NCBI GenBank assembly: GCA_030762175.1
Contig: CM060842.1
Span: forward strand, 69,987,501-70,051,500
DNA length: 64,000 nucleotides
From: Metallyticus violacea
Lineage: Eukaryota; Arthropoda; Insecta; Mantodea; Metallyticidae
Reading direction: 5' to 3'
Made by a program: the position numbers and the translations under genes. Shown piece by piece: positions 47,018-58,834 of this stretch. Position 1 is the first letter of the stretch. Each line of letters starts with the position of its first letter. The notes below the pieces were generated by a model. It saw only the letters and a list, made by a program, of their open reading frames with translations, was not told the origin of the DNA and did not search any database.

Positions 47018-47807
47018 TTACCCTTACCCGAAGAAAAAATCTCGCATCTGCTAGAGCTCCAGTCCTGGACTACATCTGAGAGAGGTGAACTCCTAAGTTC
47101 CGAATAGATATTTTTCTCTGTTTGGTTGGCTGTTTGTAAAAGTGTAACGTATTCGGTTTTTTTTTTTTTTTTTTTTTTTTTTTGGTTAAAGGTAATGTAA
47201 TCTATGCGTCATTTTCCGTAACTTTTTGGCTGCAATATGTTATTCCTATTAAAAATTGGGTTTTTCACTTTTTACCACGTGTTGTCATTTTGGAATTCGC
47301 ACTTAATACACATACACACACACTGACCTAACGCTAACCTCCGGTAAATCCTAGAAACCAGTGGATCCGGTGGTTTCCTGCGGCTCGCTTAGGGCTGACC
47401 TCTACGCTCACCTCCTTTTCGTAAATATAAATTGATAGGAGCGGGTAAATCACTATAATTGTGGCAAATCTTCTTTGATTCCAGCAAAAAAAAAAATCAC
47501 AAATTTAATTTACAACGTATTGTGTGTATGGTACTTTGTTAGCGAGTAAAACATTGCATAATGGTGATAAATCTCCTTTAACTTCGGAAGAACAAAATCA
47601 GTATGTGAGAATTCTAAACCACTAACTATAACATGACACTATAACCATCTGAGCTATCATGCCGCGGTGCTTGAGAGACTTTTTATTTACCTATATCTCT
47701 GAAAGTTGCACTATCTTCGACTTTCTCCGCTATCGCTATGGAGTGGCTCGGGACTGGAAATCTAGCAGCTCCTAGCATCCCCGAAATTTTTCTACGGGTA
47801 AGGGAAA
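47018..47807. mobile_element. Inverted-repeat element family D copy 2
   Basis: The left arm begins TTACCCTTACCCGAAGAAAA and continues with AGAGCTCCAGTCCTGGAC. The right arm, reversed, begins TTCCCTTACCCGTAGAAAAA and continues AGGAGCTGCTAG and CCAGTCCCGAGC. The interior shares GGTAAATCCTAGAAAC, CTACGCTCACCTCCTTTTC and AAATTGATAGGA with copy 1. A T run of about 25 occupies 47158-47183. On the minus strand at 47643-47665 is CATGATAGCTCAGATGGTTA, a good tRNA A-box-like match, followed at A-to-B spacing by a weak GGTTTAGAATTCT. Confidence 0.72.
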
Positions 47808-48279
47808 GTCTAAAACGAAAATGATTCTTTAGGAAGAAATGAACATGAGCTCTGTTCTACGCAAGCGCTACTTTTTTTGCACAGTGCTGCCAGATTAGGG
47901 TAACAAGTATAAGTACTTTTTAAATCCTCCTCGTACTTGACATCAAACTGCGGCATAATAAAGTCACAGAAATTTTCTTTTGAGTGACTGTGCAATGAAT
48001 AGGAATGGATTCCGAATTTAAGCGATCCTCAATCAACCGTTTATCATCATTAGTATTCAAAACATTTGGTAATTTTTTTTCAAAGATGTTTTTGTAAGAA
48101 ATAATTTAAATGTTTGCCTTAATATCTTTGTTTCAATTTTTGAAACACTGAAAGATATGCATATATGCTTTTGATAATGATGCATGGTATCTTGTTCTAA
48201 CAATTCTATGCATTGAAGAAAATAAATCTAGTGTCTAACAGTAGGAAGTAGAACAACTGCTGAGATGGAGCATTATACC
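47808..48279. other. No gene recognised
   Basis: AT-rich sequence between two repeats. No exon or RNA seen. Confidence 0.5.
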
Positions 48280-48880
48280 GTGGGATCAGCGATGATTTTA
48301 CCCGCGGTGTTGGGTTTTTTTCCTATGAGCGAACCCCCACTCGTTTGTCTCGCCGTGGAAGGGGTAGCAAGCGTGCTTGCTTACTTTTTGAGCTTACTAA
48401 CTTTCGCAGTAGTAGCACAGCTGTTCCCGGGTGTGTGTTGTGTTGTTCCTTTCTTAATTCCACAGTGTACATAAAGAGTATTGTACCTTATATACTTACA
48501 ATGTTAGCTTGTCTTTATGTACCGTTCATGTATTAACTCAATAGTGAAATAATCATAGGACCAATTTTGAGCATACAGTTACTGATATGAATTCCCTAGT
48601 AACGCCTTTATTCAGAGAATTAACCGATAGGGAACGTGATCATGCACTTTTCAAGCAGGATTCTGCCACTGCTCACACTGCGAATAATTCCATGAGAGAA
48701 TTCGCAATGTATTTCCACAGAAGAGAGTTTTAGTAGGAATTTGTATTCTCTCGGTCCCCCGATTTAATAGCCTGCAATTGTTATTTCTGGAAAATTAAAA
48801 AAAAAAAAAAAAAAAAAAAAAGTTTTGTACAAGACGAATCCACACACCATACAAGAACTCGAACTGTTATTCATCATAAA
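48280..48880 (+). mobile_element. Composite repeat family F copy 2
   Basis: The leader (about 48290-48540) parallels 30960-31190. From about 48615 the plus strand reads RELTDRERDHALFKQDSATA followed by HTANNSM without a stop, clearer than copy 1. This is the second-Asp region of an IS630/mariner-type transposase. A run of about 22-24 A (48797-48821) interrupts the place where copy 1 reads KGKLKSS. Downstream, TTTTGTACAAGACGAATCC matches copy 1 TCCGTGTACAAGAAGAACC. No ends were located. Confidence 0.77.
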
Positions 48881-50308
48881 TTCGTCCGGATTTCTCAAAA
48901 TGAAGTGCAGCGTGATGAGTAATTTCCTAAAGAGATCCCAAAAATGTGTAGAGAGTGAAGGCGGACAGTTTCAATGCCTCATTTGATAGTTTGGTAAGCA
49001 ATGAACGTCTTAAATTAGTTTGTGTATTGTTGTATGGTTGCTTTGTTGTATTATTTTACGCTAATCACCGGGACCCGGCTGACCGCCTAGCTGGCTAACG
49101 AGCGGTGTGCTTGCCATAGGCAAAACACTCCCGGGGAAAACAAAATTGATCGCACGGCATTATAGTCCTAACATACCTAAACTCTTTTCAGTTTAGTTTT
49201 TGTGGACAAATGGTACCTTTAAACTTACTTTGAATTTTAATTCCTGTAGTAAACATGCAGGGAGCTCGTTTTCACGTGTTTTTTTGGCTCTTGGTTTTGC
49301 AGATAGTAACATGTTTAATCATCTTGAAGCCGAGAGAGTGCGAATCTTGGTTCAGAATAAGGATATTGGTAAGAACTTGAAATTCATAAGCTGTTTACAA
49401 GATGTAAATTGTAAATTTCTAGTACTCTATCAGCTGCTCAACTTTGCCTATTGGTGATAACTGCGGTATGCCATAGCTGTTCGCCCATGAATGATCCTTG
49501 AGATTTCAAAAAATCATTTGATTATGCATATACCAGAACAAAATTCCGGGAGCTTTCCCAGAAACTCGGCTCAGGGTTTCGATAATAAACTATGGAATTT
49601 CCGAGAAATGGCGTTATCAATTTCTGAGAAAAATAAGTTATCCTCGACTAGTTATCTTGTGATTTTGGGGGGCAAAAATTGTTCTACACTTACTATACAT
49701 TGAAAAAGGGTTTGGAATGATGGTACACCCTTAGAACAACGGTCAGAAACCATGACCAATTTGGAAAAATATCGGAAACATTCGCAAAGGCTAGATTCAA
49801 AACACATTTGAGCGCCGTCTTAGTTCTTGTTCAAGTTAAGTCTAAATAGGAAATGAGTTCTTTCGGATGGCTGTGATGACTGGGTATCTTGTTTTAAGAA
49901 CTACCTAGTTTCCTATCCTCTTTATGCCTGAAAGGTTTGGTTAGTTTTAAAAATTTAATATACGACAATAATATGTATTTTAATGTAAAACATACATTTG
50001 AATTTTAAGGCATTTATACTCGAATACAAAATCGTACATTAATCACTTTTATTTTCTAGATAAATATCACATAAATAAATATTCTAAAGTTAAAAACTGG
50101 AAAGAAAATATAAATTGCCTTTATTTCATTTAAAAATAATTGTTAGTTTCCTATTCGTTTTGAAAACAAAAATTACTTAATTTGTGATTGTGTGTGTATG
50201 AGCATAATGGAATTAAATTAACTTAAGCCTTTGAAATTGGAAGCTACTACATCATGCGTGTACTGAACACCAGTTTTAGTTGCAAAAATAACAAATAAAA
50301 CAATGCAA
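48881..50308. other. No gene recognised apart from a speculative exon-like cassette
   Basis: Includes a tRNA-head-like TAGCTGGCTAACGAGCG at about 49090 without a B box, and the 66-base exon-like segment at 49303-49368. The rest is AT-rich. Confidence 0.4.
49303..49368 (+). other. Speculative 66-base exon-like cassette
   Basis: A 66-base open segment is preceded by a pyrimidine-rich TTGGTTTTGCAG and followed by G|GTAAGA. If read in the surrounding open frame it is phase 1 at both ends, the same phase as the receptor exon at 16730, so it could be spliced after it without breaking frame. The peptide (SNMFNHLEAERVRILVQNKD) does not resemble the next segment known in kainate receptors. The consensus sites may be chance in 47 kb of intron. 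Confidence 0.12.
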
Positions 50309-50379
50309 GCATAGGTAGGATTCGAACTTGGTAGTTATCATTGCTAGACACCTGCTCTTAACTACTCAACTATCAGCGT
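50309..50379 (-). other. tRNA-like relic (SINE head or tRNA pseudogene)
   Basis: On the minus strand it has an A-box-like TAGTTGAGTAGTTAAGAGC and a B-box-like AGTTCGAATCC at normal tRNA spacing. The total length is about 71 bases. The T-arm and acceptor arm do not pair well, so a functional tRNA is unlikely. No SINE body of either main family follows. Confidence 0.35.
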
Positions 50380-52795
50380 ATATCTTTCTTGAAGAACTCC
50401 ATATGAATGGTTATGACAGAATAAGACTTCCTGCGCCTGTGTCAATCGAGCACTGAGCCGAGCATAACTTAAATAAATTAACACTACAAGAACTCGCCTC
50501 CCCCCCTTTTTTTTCTTAGGGTGTATAAGTGGTTGTGCTCTGAAGGTTCCACAATGACTACATTCTGGAAGCCGCAAAGGTTAGATTCTAATTGCTTTTT
50601 CTACATGCAAGAAACCTCGGTAATGCAAAGTAGACGGTCATAGGACGTTAGAACTGGGTTTTCAAAAAGTGGTTTAAAGAATGCTTTTTAAAAGATACCG
50701 TCCTTGGTATCCCATCAATTGTGAGAAATTAATTAGAATATACATGTAACATTTTATTTCAGCTAACTGTAAGTGAACGTTTCTGTGTGTAAAAATATCA
50801 CAAAATGCAGGAATTCTCGCTCGGAGGGCAGAGAGACGTTCTGACAGACAATAGAGTATTTTTTCTTTTGTTTATTGAAAGGAAACTGCTTTTTCTCCGG
50901 CAGATAAGTTAGCAAAGACGAAAGCTGTTAACCCCTATGCTACCGTTAAAGTATATTGACCTCTAACGTACGGTAGAATTTGAAGTTGAACGGTGGATGA
51001 ATCGAATATAGATAATCTGACTAGCCAATAATATGAGAATTGCATGGTGTCACCGATAGTCCATAGAGGTGTAAAAATTCACAGTGGCGGGAAAATACAG
51101 CTTCTCTGTATCACGTGGTCAAGCGAGTCTTATTGAGTATTTAAGAACATGAAATCACTTTTTTTTTTTTTTTGATATTTAGCTTGGGAACTCGCACTGG
51201 AACATCATTGTTCGAGCTTCACTTGCGCTCGGCGCTTCTTCTTAGCAGTCAGAAAACTCTGTTTGTCAAGTATTATAGCTCCCCGCGTCTGCCAATTTTT
51301 CATTACTGCGATCTGACGAGAAACGTCCTGGTACGCTCTTGTTGGTTAAATAAACGTCAAGTGGCGGATAACAAGATGTTCTTGTTCATATATCACCTTT
51401 AATTCCCCTCACTCAGCCCGGCACTTTTAAAAACCAGCAACATCCCTGTAGATTCGCAGTGTTGTTTAGTGGTAAAATTTGGCCTACCAATGTAGCATGC
51501 ACAAATCATTTGAAACCACCACCACCCACGCGAGACACCATCCAATAACTCCTTCACAAGATAGAAAAGGTTAGTTTATTCTGGATGTCAGTTATCAAAA
51601 TGCCCTTTCTTTTCGAAAAAGAGCAAAAACTAAATGTTATGCATTTGAACATCAAAAGGCAAATATATGGAGAAATTTTATTAATTTGAGCTATGATTGC
51701 TGCTAATGATTTCTATCTATCCATAAATTTATTCTTAGCAATAAATGACTCGTCATCTTGCACAATATAATATAGTTTAACTACTTTCTCTTACATGGAA
51801 AGTTTGCTATTTTCTCTCTACTTAATTATGACGTTTATGTAGACAGTCGAACCGAATTTACTGTATAAAAGTATTATTCTTCCAATTACTTATCGTAAAT
51901 TTCCCTACATAATTTTTCTCAGTCAATTTTCCCTGTCTTCTTCCAGAGTTTTTAACACTTTCAATTTTGACTTTAATAAGGAAGAACTATATTTTTGTTT
52001 AATTATCATTATATTAATGTAATTTAATGTAATATGACTTAATTATAACAATATTACGCTATATGTCCACTTGAGAGCATTTTTTTTTCCCTCACTGGTT
52101 AGGATTGCAGTAAGGAGTACGTATTGTTGTTACAAGATTGGACCATTATTCCTACACTTTTATTTTGAAAAGAAATGTATGAATTTTAATCCTAAACTAT
52201 ACACAACACATTATTATAATATATATCAAATAACGAGTCATCGACAAATTTCTCCGCACTCGGGTGATGAGCATCACACAGGAGAAAGTTGGTACTCCTA
52301 TCTCTGAATTCATTCCTTTGAAACACGTTTTAGCAGGTAATCCGCCAACCATTGCTAATGTCTGAACTTTGGAGTGTGGGCTTACCTTTGTGGTTATGTG
52401 AACAATATAACAAAATGCTCGGCACGGAGTAAGTGCTGCCACCCGAATTCGCTTCCCTAGTGAAATCTGGACTAAATAATAGGTGCGGAGCGACTTCTCC
52501 ATGACTATAATACGAAAAAGAAGTTCGGATAATCCGAACAATTGCTAATTCCAAATGGTTCGTGGGCCCTCCATCCTTTTCGGTTTAGAAGTTTTATTGT
52601 ATTATTTCAAGTAACAGACCTTGGTAATTGAAAAGTTCTCGCGGATACACAATACAAAAGGAAAATCAGTACCAGGTCTATGTGAGGCAAGTATAAGAAT
52701 ATCTGGCTGTTTAACTATCATACCCCTTTCCCCAATATCTAATAATAAGAACGTGAATAAAATAGCAGGTTGTATTTATCTAGCCTTCTTTCCGT
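50380..52795. other. No gene recognised
   Basis: AT-rich sequence with a T run at 51160-51174. Frames at 51172-51402, 52071-52307 and 52197-52554 are short, overlap one another, and match nothing recognised. Confidence 0.45.
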
Positions 52796-53072
52796 TCTGG
52801 TGGTCTAGTGATAACTGTAGACCTAAGGTCGCGGATTCAAACTCGGCCAAGGTTTGGATTTTTAGAGCGTAAAAATTCTAAGTAGGCTTCCTTTGGAAGG
52901 GAATAAACCCGTTGTTCCTGTATTGTAGATTTACGGCACGTAAAAGAATCTCAAACCTTAAAGAAGAGGCCTCTGAGCAAAATTTATCGGCCGTTTCACG
53001 CTCTGAAATGAACGGGACGCTAATGACCTGAGATATGAAAAAGCATTCTTTAACACAACAAATAAAAAATTA
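52796..53072 (+). mobile_element. SINE family 1, older full-length copy
   Basis: The head has A box TGGTGGTCTAGTGATAAC and a degraded B box GGATTCAAACTCG. Body blocks CGTAAAAATTCTAAGTAGGC, GAGGCCTCTGAGCAAAATTT and CGGCCGTTTCACGCTCTGA are in the same order as at 15747. The sequence is more diverged than the 15747 and 25392 copies. The tail is AT-rich (about 53045-53080). No target-site duplication was identified. Confidence 0.88.
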
Positions 53073-55432
53073 ATAAAATGACTTAGCATGTATGTATTGT
53101 GAGCGTACCATTTCACTCGGAATTAATAGTTGCATTACAAGATTATAACATGAATCAATAAGGATAAGTTTAGATAGCTAAAGAAACACGTGTATTTCTC
53201 GAATGCGATGTTAAACCAAATTACTTTTTGGAATTGAGGGCAGTAAATTAGGCGATTTTCCCACTGCCTGAAGTTATAAACGGTTCGTCATTAGATAAGA
53301 AAAATCCATACTATCAGAATGTTGACTTCAATTTTGTTCTGCGGATACAAATAAAACTGTTCATCTTTTAATGAAATATATTAATGTTTCATCATATGAG
53401 AGAAAAATCTATAAATACATCGGCTAAATCATCTGACCGAACACGGGCGCGAATTTCCACAGCCGCAGTGTTGGTCATAAATTCTATCTGCCATGTAACT
53501 TTATTGCCTTTTTCTCCTACAGTGTTGTGCATGCCGAAATCGAAGGGCTGGTAACCCGGGACTGTAGATATGAAATATATAATCCTATGCTGCACAAGGT
53601 GACCCTGCGTTCTTTCTCTAAGGCCAAAGAAGCACAGAATTATAAATTAGTGTGTTATTCTGTAACGGTTTATAAGCGCTATGGTTAGTAATAATCAGTT
53701 TATTGAGCTTTATTCAAGTGAGTTTTGTAAGGTAAAATATTTAAAAAATGTGTACATAACAATTTTTATACCGAAAGAGTAAAGTTGAGCATCAATACGT
53801 TCCGCCCACTGCTAATTTCCAGGGCAAATTACGCAGCGCTTACGTAGTAGCTTGACGGAAAAATCAGCAGCCAATTAATCAAACCTTTCTCACGTGTGTA
53901 ACGTTTATATGGTGAGACAGTATTAATGTAATGAGCTGCCACCCCCATATTTAATTAGAGTGACCGTAGCAAGTCATTTTATGTAACTTCCTTATTATAG
54001 TCATGAGAGTAACGTCATTTTATTTTCTGTACAAGTGTTGAATTATTGTTTGTAAAATGTTATTTTCTTGCAAGAATGCAGAAAGCTACCCCAGCCATAA
54101 AATCTGACCTATAAATTTCTGTTGCCTATTGTAATAATATTTTATAAAAGAGGATCCCAGCAGAACGGATATTTTCTGGAGAGAATTCTAAAGCATGGTC
54201 CTTGAAAAGATGTTTATTTCGTTTACAGTAAGGAAGCTGTGTTTTTATCATATTAGCTAAAGGATAAAGCAAAAAACATATGTGGGTGAAAAGACAAGGG
54301 AATAACCTCGAAGGGAGATCCTAACGGTTGCATGTAATACATATGTGGGTTACATGTAAGAAGTCACGTAAGCCATCTGACAAATAACATAGCAAAGAAA
54401 AAAACGGAGGGAACTAACTACCCAATAAAGATGCGAGGATGCGAGAAAGCATTCTGGATTTTTCTAAAAAGATATTTGAAAGAATAAAGATAGTTTCCTG
54501 AGACTGGTAGACTGCCATGTTTATTTAGCCCTGCCATTTTGCGGTTGAGGGATACTTTCCGTTCAATTCTCCGTTCAGTTCAGTTGCTTTGATTCTGTCT
54601 GTGTGGAAGAGTAGGCACTAGCAGTCTAATTATCTGTATTTAGCAGTAGAAGAGTAGAGTAGTTGTGTCTCAGAATTAGTTGAATTTGATGAAACTCAAG
54701 AGGAGAGTTTTAGAGGTATTGAAGAGTGATCGCCATAGTTAATGCGAAAGTGGCACATATATTCCAGGAAATAACGGCGGTACATTTTATGTGGAATAGT
54801 TTATGAACAATAAATTGGATTTCATCTCCCATTACAAGAAATATTATTAATCTCCAAGACTCCTTCCCCTATGGTCACAGAACCATAAAAATATTTCAAC
54901 AGCCATGGCAAAATATAAGCCACTGGAAACAATCATCCGAGAGGAAGGAAACTTTTACCCCTGAGATTCCAATTATTAATCCAACTCATCAATCATTAAT
55001 CCAACCAATTAATCAAATCAAATTAATTTCCTTTTTCCAAATCTTTCCCTCCATCTACATGTTTAATTAACACACTCCTTCTTTCTTTAAAAACGCTGCA
55101 ATGGGTGCTTATAATTTGAAAATTTTGCCTCAGGAATTTGCGAAACGTCAATTGAAAATGGCCTATTTCAAAGGTAGATTCTCGGTAACGGTGTAGGTTG
55201 GCCCAATGTATAGAACAAATACTTTATACTTGAGTGAATAATTCCTTGTGCATTACTTAAACAGTTATTTATAGTAAAGAATAGTAGTAACAATATTTTC
55301 GAGTGCAAATTAATATTACACGAAAAACCATGTACTTTCGCTATAAAATTGAATTTTTTTAAAAGTATTGAAATACAATAATGAAATTTTACAACTGAAA
55401 AAAGCAGTGAATTGGTTCATATTTATAACTCC
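53073..55432. other. No gene recognised
   Basis: AT-rich. On the minus strand, 53392-53643 is an open stretch of about 84 codons whose translation (for example GYQPFDFGMHNTVGEKGNK) looks protein-like in composition. I recognise no family, see no splice sites, and do not call it a gene. Confidence 0.4.
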
Positions 55433-55434
55433 TA

Positions 55435-56101
55435 GGATCGGTTTCATCAACAGATGTTTAAAATGCAGAAACACGATGCTGTTAACAATGTTTGTTAACA
55501 ATGTGTTAATATTTTAACAATATTTCAAGACTCCTGCGTTCCACCAAGCTTTTCCAGTATAACGTTAGTTAACACATTGTTAAGATTTCCGAGTATTGCA
55601 AATTGCACATATCAAGAAGGCGGTGTCATAACTGAAAGACTTTTGAAAGCACTCCGATGTACTTTTATTTGCATAGAATAATTTAAATATATGACTAATG
55701 CAAGGAATATTAAAAGGAACAGAGGTGCAAAGGTGCCTTAATCTCTCTCGTATTTAATCTACAATCCTATGGCGACTGTTTCCCATATTCTGTATCTTTA
55801 TAAAAATTTCCTTGTAAAAAGTTTAAAGTAATTACATCTGACAGCTCTTTCTTTGTTATGAACTGCTTAATATATCCAAATATAGAAGTTCGACATCTAC
55901 AGCTAGGTTTTCGGCCGCCATTTTTTGACTATTATTAGTTTTTCAACTTTTGACATAAGGGAAAGGTGATGTTAACTTAACACAAAGTTTAACATTTTGC
56001 TCAAATTAACATTGGATGATGAAACAGGATTTTTGTTCATTTGAAACTTAAAGCAGTCTAACAGTAAGTTAACTTTTAACATCTGTTAATGAAACCGGTC
56101 C
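55435..56101. mobile_element. TA-flanked MITE family E with subterminal motif clusters
   Basis: The left end GGATCGGTTTCATCAACAGA and the inverted right end GGACCGGTTTCATTAACAGA continue as TGTTTAAAA and TGTTAAAAG. TA lies on both sides (55433-55434 and 56102-56103). Inside each end are clusters of GTTAAC/TTAACA-type motifs (about 55475-55595 and 55970-56090). Such subterminal arrays are often transposase-binding sites in DNA transposons. The element is 667 bp with no coding sequence, so it is non-autonomous. The superfamily is not certain. Confidence 0.87.
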
Positions 56102-56103
56102 TA

Positions 56104-57539
56104 AGTTGGAGAGCTTTTTCTAATATATATATACATAAATTATTTTATAATAAATAGAGATAATAAACTTGTATTGGTAAAATAAGAGAATCATCTTGGA
56201 TAATATCCTTGATGACAGTTCTAATAATCGTTTATTAAAATATAATACTCCTAAAATTCATAATTATTTCTCGGCGGATTATACATGCTTCTCATAAACG
56301 GGAACATTGCAGTACTAACAGTGATATAGTTTTACTCATAGCAGACACATTTCATGTGAATTATGTACGCTACGCTAATAGAATATTGGTATGAAATGTT
56401 TCAGAAAAGCCTAACTTTAAAAACAGAACGCGAATTTATATCGAAGAATTAGCTAAAATAGTATCGTTCAAAACATCCTACATAACATTAAATTGAATAG
56501 CAGGATTAATGTGGATTTTATAGCATAAATAACAGTTTTTAATTTATATTTAAGATAGGAAGTTATTAAAAGTATGATATGGAATAAAAACTCTCTTCCA
56601 AAACTTGGATTTTTTTAAACATTTTAATAATGGGTTTTTAATTTTTTCTCTGTACGATTGTTCAATTAATATAATAATAATATTATTATTATAATAATAA
56701 TAATAATAATAATAATAATTAATAAGGTTCAATTAAGAAAACTTTGCATTTTCAATTGAAGAGGCACCTTGAATGTGCACTTGTGTGTGCTAAAAGTCAT
56801 TCCTGCTGTTTGTAAGACTTAGTTTCTCCTTCATCGTAGTTTCATGTGTTTGAACTCTCATATTGTGATATAATCAAATATAAGTAACTGCGTTTTCTCT
56901 TTTAGAATTTTGTCACAAATATGATTGAGCATTTAAAAATAATAAAACTGTAAATGTATTTGTAGATCGTACTGAATGGATATGATGAATTATACAAATT
57001 ACTGAAACCAACTAACAGTATATACTTATAGCAATAAGGATACACATACTTACTTATCTTTACAACGAAGATCAAAGCTCGATGTTGAGCGCGAGTGGTA
57101 GAATCACGCCCTCAGTCGAGCAACGGAGGCAAAGCTCGACAGCAGCTGTAAATGTTGGAACAGCTTTTCCAGTCGTTAGCGTTGTTTCCTGCAGCTATGT
57201 TGCACTAATGGGTATGTGAACTTTATAATTCTATTCCATATATCTGGATGTGTAGCGTTAATACATTAAGCGAAAACTATCGCGGTCCTCTTACTGAGGC
57301 TGCAACTTAGATGTTGGATCCATTCTCGGCGGATGTCAAGAATAAATTGTTAATTTTTATTTTACTGTAAAATTACATTTTAGATAAGTTGTTTTCCAAA
57401 GTCTGTTTTTATATTTAATACTAGTTTATCTTATTCCTGTATAGAGCAACACTAACTAGTAATTGAGATACTGCAGTTTAAGGGAATATGTTCCAAAATA
57501 AGCAATTAACTAACGACCATATCTTCTCACTCCAAGCAC
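56104..57539. other. No gene recognised; (AAT)n at about 56669-56722
   Basis: AT-rich sequence with an AAT/ATT trinucleotide array that inverts partway (AATAATAATATTATTATT) and can form a short hairpin. Confidence 0.5.
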
Positions 57540-57870
57540 AGGACAAAATTCCGTGGCTTTTGCGTGGCTCTTGCGTGGCTCTGCGCCCACCTCATTGCGA
57601 ATATCCGTAGGGCGACGGAAACAAAATCAGGGAATGTTTGAAACTTTTCAGGGAGGCTCTCAAAGGCTCAAAGCCATTATTCTTACTCCTCTCCCTGGGC
57701 GAGGTTGAGGGTGATTACAATGCCTGTCCTTCCCCGTCACCTGAGAGCGCGTGATGGGGTTTCTGCGGTCGACCTTTGATCCCTCATACGCACCACCCTC
57801 GCTGTCTCGTTGAAGGCGAGGGAGGGAGGCCATTGCAACTTTAGTTCCAAATGATGCATACATTTCCCTT
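57540..57870. other. GC-rich island without recognised gene
   Basis: This block is clearly richer in G+C and CpG than the surrounding sequence. It contains a short direct repeat GCGTGGCTCTTGCGTGGCTC (57560-57579). A 67-codon minus-strand frame (57660-57863) shows no known domain. It could be an old insertion, a regulatory island or an unrecognised exon. Confidence 0.35.
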
Positions 57871-58064
57871 CCTCTATGTCTACATTAAGCTCATGCCCGA
57901 AATTGGAAAACCTATGGGGTTAGTTGCTTTAATAGCGCGACTCATTTTTCCCCGCTGCAGTTGTAATATCACTCCTGTTTAGGTCTCTAAACTACTAGTT
58001 CTGCGAAAACCTTTGGTACAGGATTAAATTAGCGTATAACTAATAGAGTCCATGCAACAACAAC

Positions 58065-58098
<34 letters not shown>

Positions 58099-58834
58099 CA
58101 TTACAGCACAAAAGGAAATGTAGTAATAATGAATATTCAAAAGAAACCTCAATTAACGAACAGTGACAAATTATGAAAAAATTTAAAGGAAGGCAAGAAT
58201 TGCTGTTAAGTTAAAACTGTTCTTGATCTTGGGTTTACTGCTGTCTGTGTGTGAAACAAATCAGGGTTTTTCTCGGATACCTATCTTAATGTTATCCATA
58301 TCTTTTAACAGAACGTGTCAAAGCATGGCCAAATCACTGTATAAAGCATGTCATCAGCTTGACGTTCTCGCTATTTGACACAGGAAAATGCTCTAACTCT
58401 TAAAGGGTAGATATTTTATTGTCACAATTTCTATAGAGGGCGAGGAGGACATAACTCAAAGGTAGAACTGGGTTTACGATGCTAAATGATACAAGATTTA
58501 AACGGAGGTAGCTAACAATACCAACTAATCATCCTGTCTTTGAACAACTTGGTACCTGGTGCTCCTGGTTCGGTGCACCTCTACAATCACACCCCTGCAA
58601 CTCCTTATCTCCTCACCAACATGTCGCGGAGAAAGAGAAGCAGCAAAGACGAAGGAACAGGGAGAGAAACCCTACCTGTGTTGTCTTTTTATAAAACATT
58701 CAATCCTTAGAGGGATCTGAAAATTACATCATGCTAATAATGGGTAGCAACAGTGACAAACAGAGCCCAAAGAATGTCACGACTTCGCTGTTACTCCCGG
58801 AAGCGACTTAATGGTGCAATGCCCGGCCATGGTA
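57871..58834. other. No gene recognised; (AAT)n at 58064-58096
   Basis: AT-rich with one AAT array. The sequence around 58540-58680 is somewhat GC-richer and not recognised. Confidence 0.45.

Noticed and set aside
50309..50379. A functional tRNA gene on the minus strand
   Set aside because: A- and B-box-like sequences are present, but the T-arm and acceptor arm do not pair, so it is a relic.
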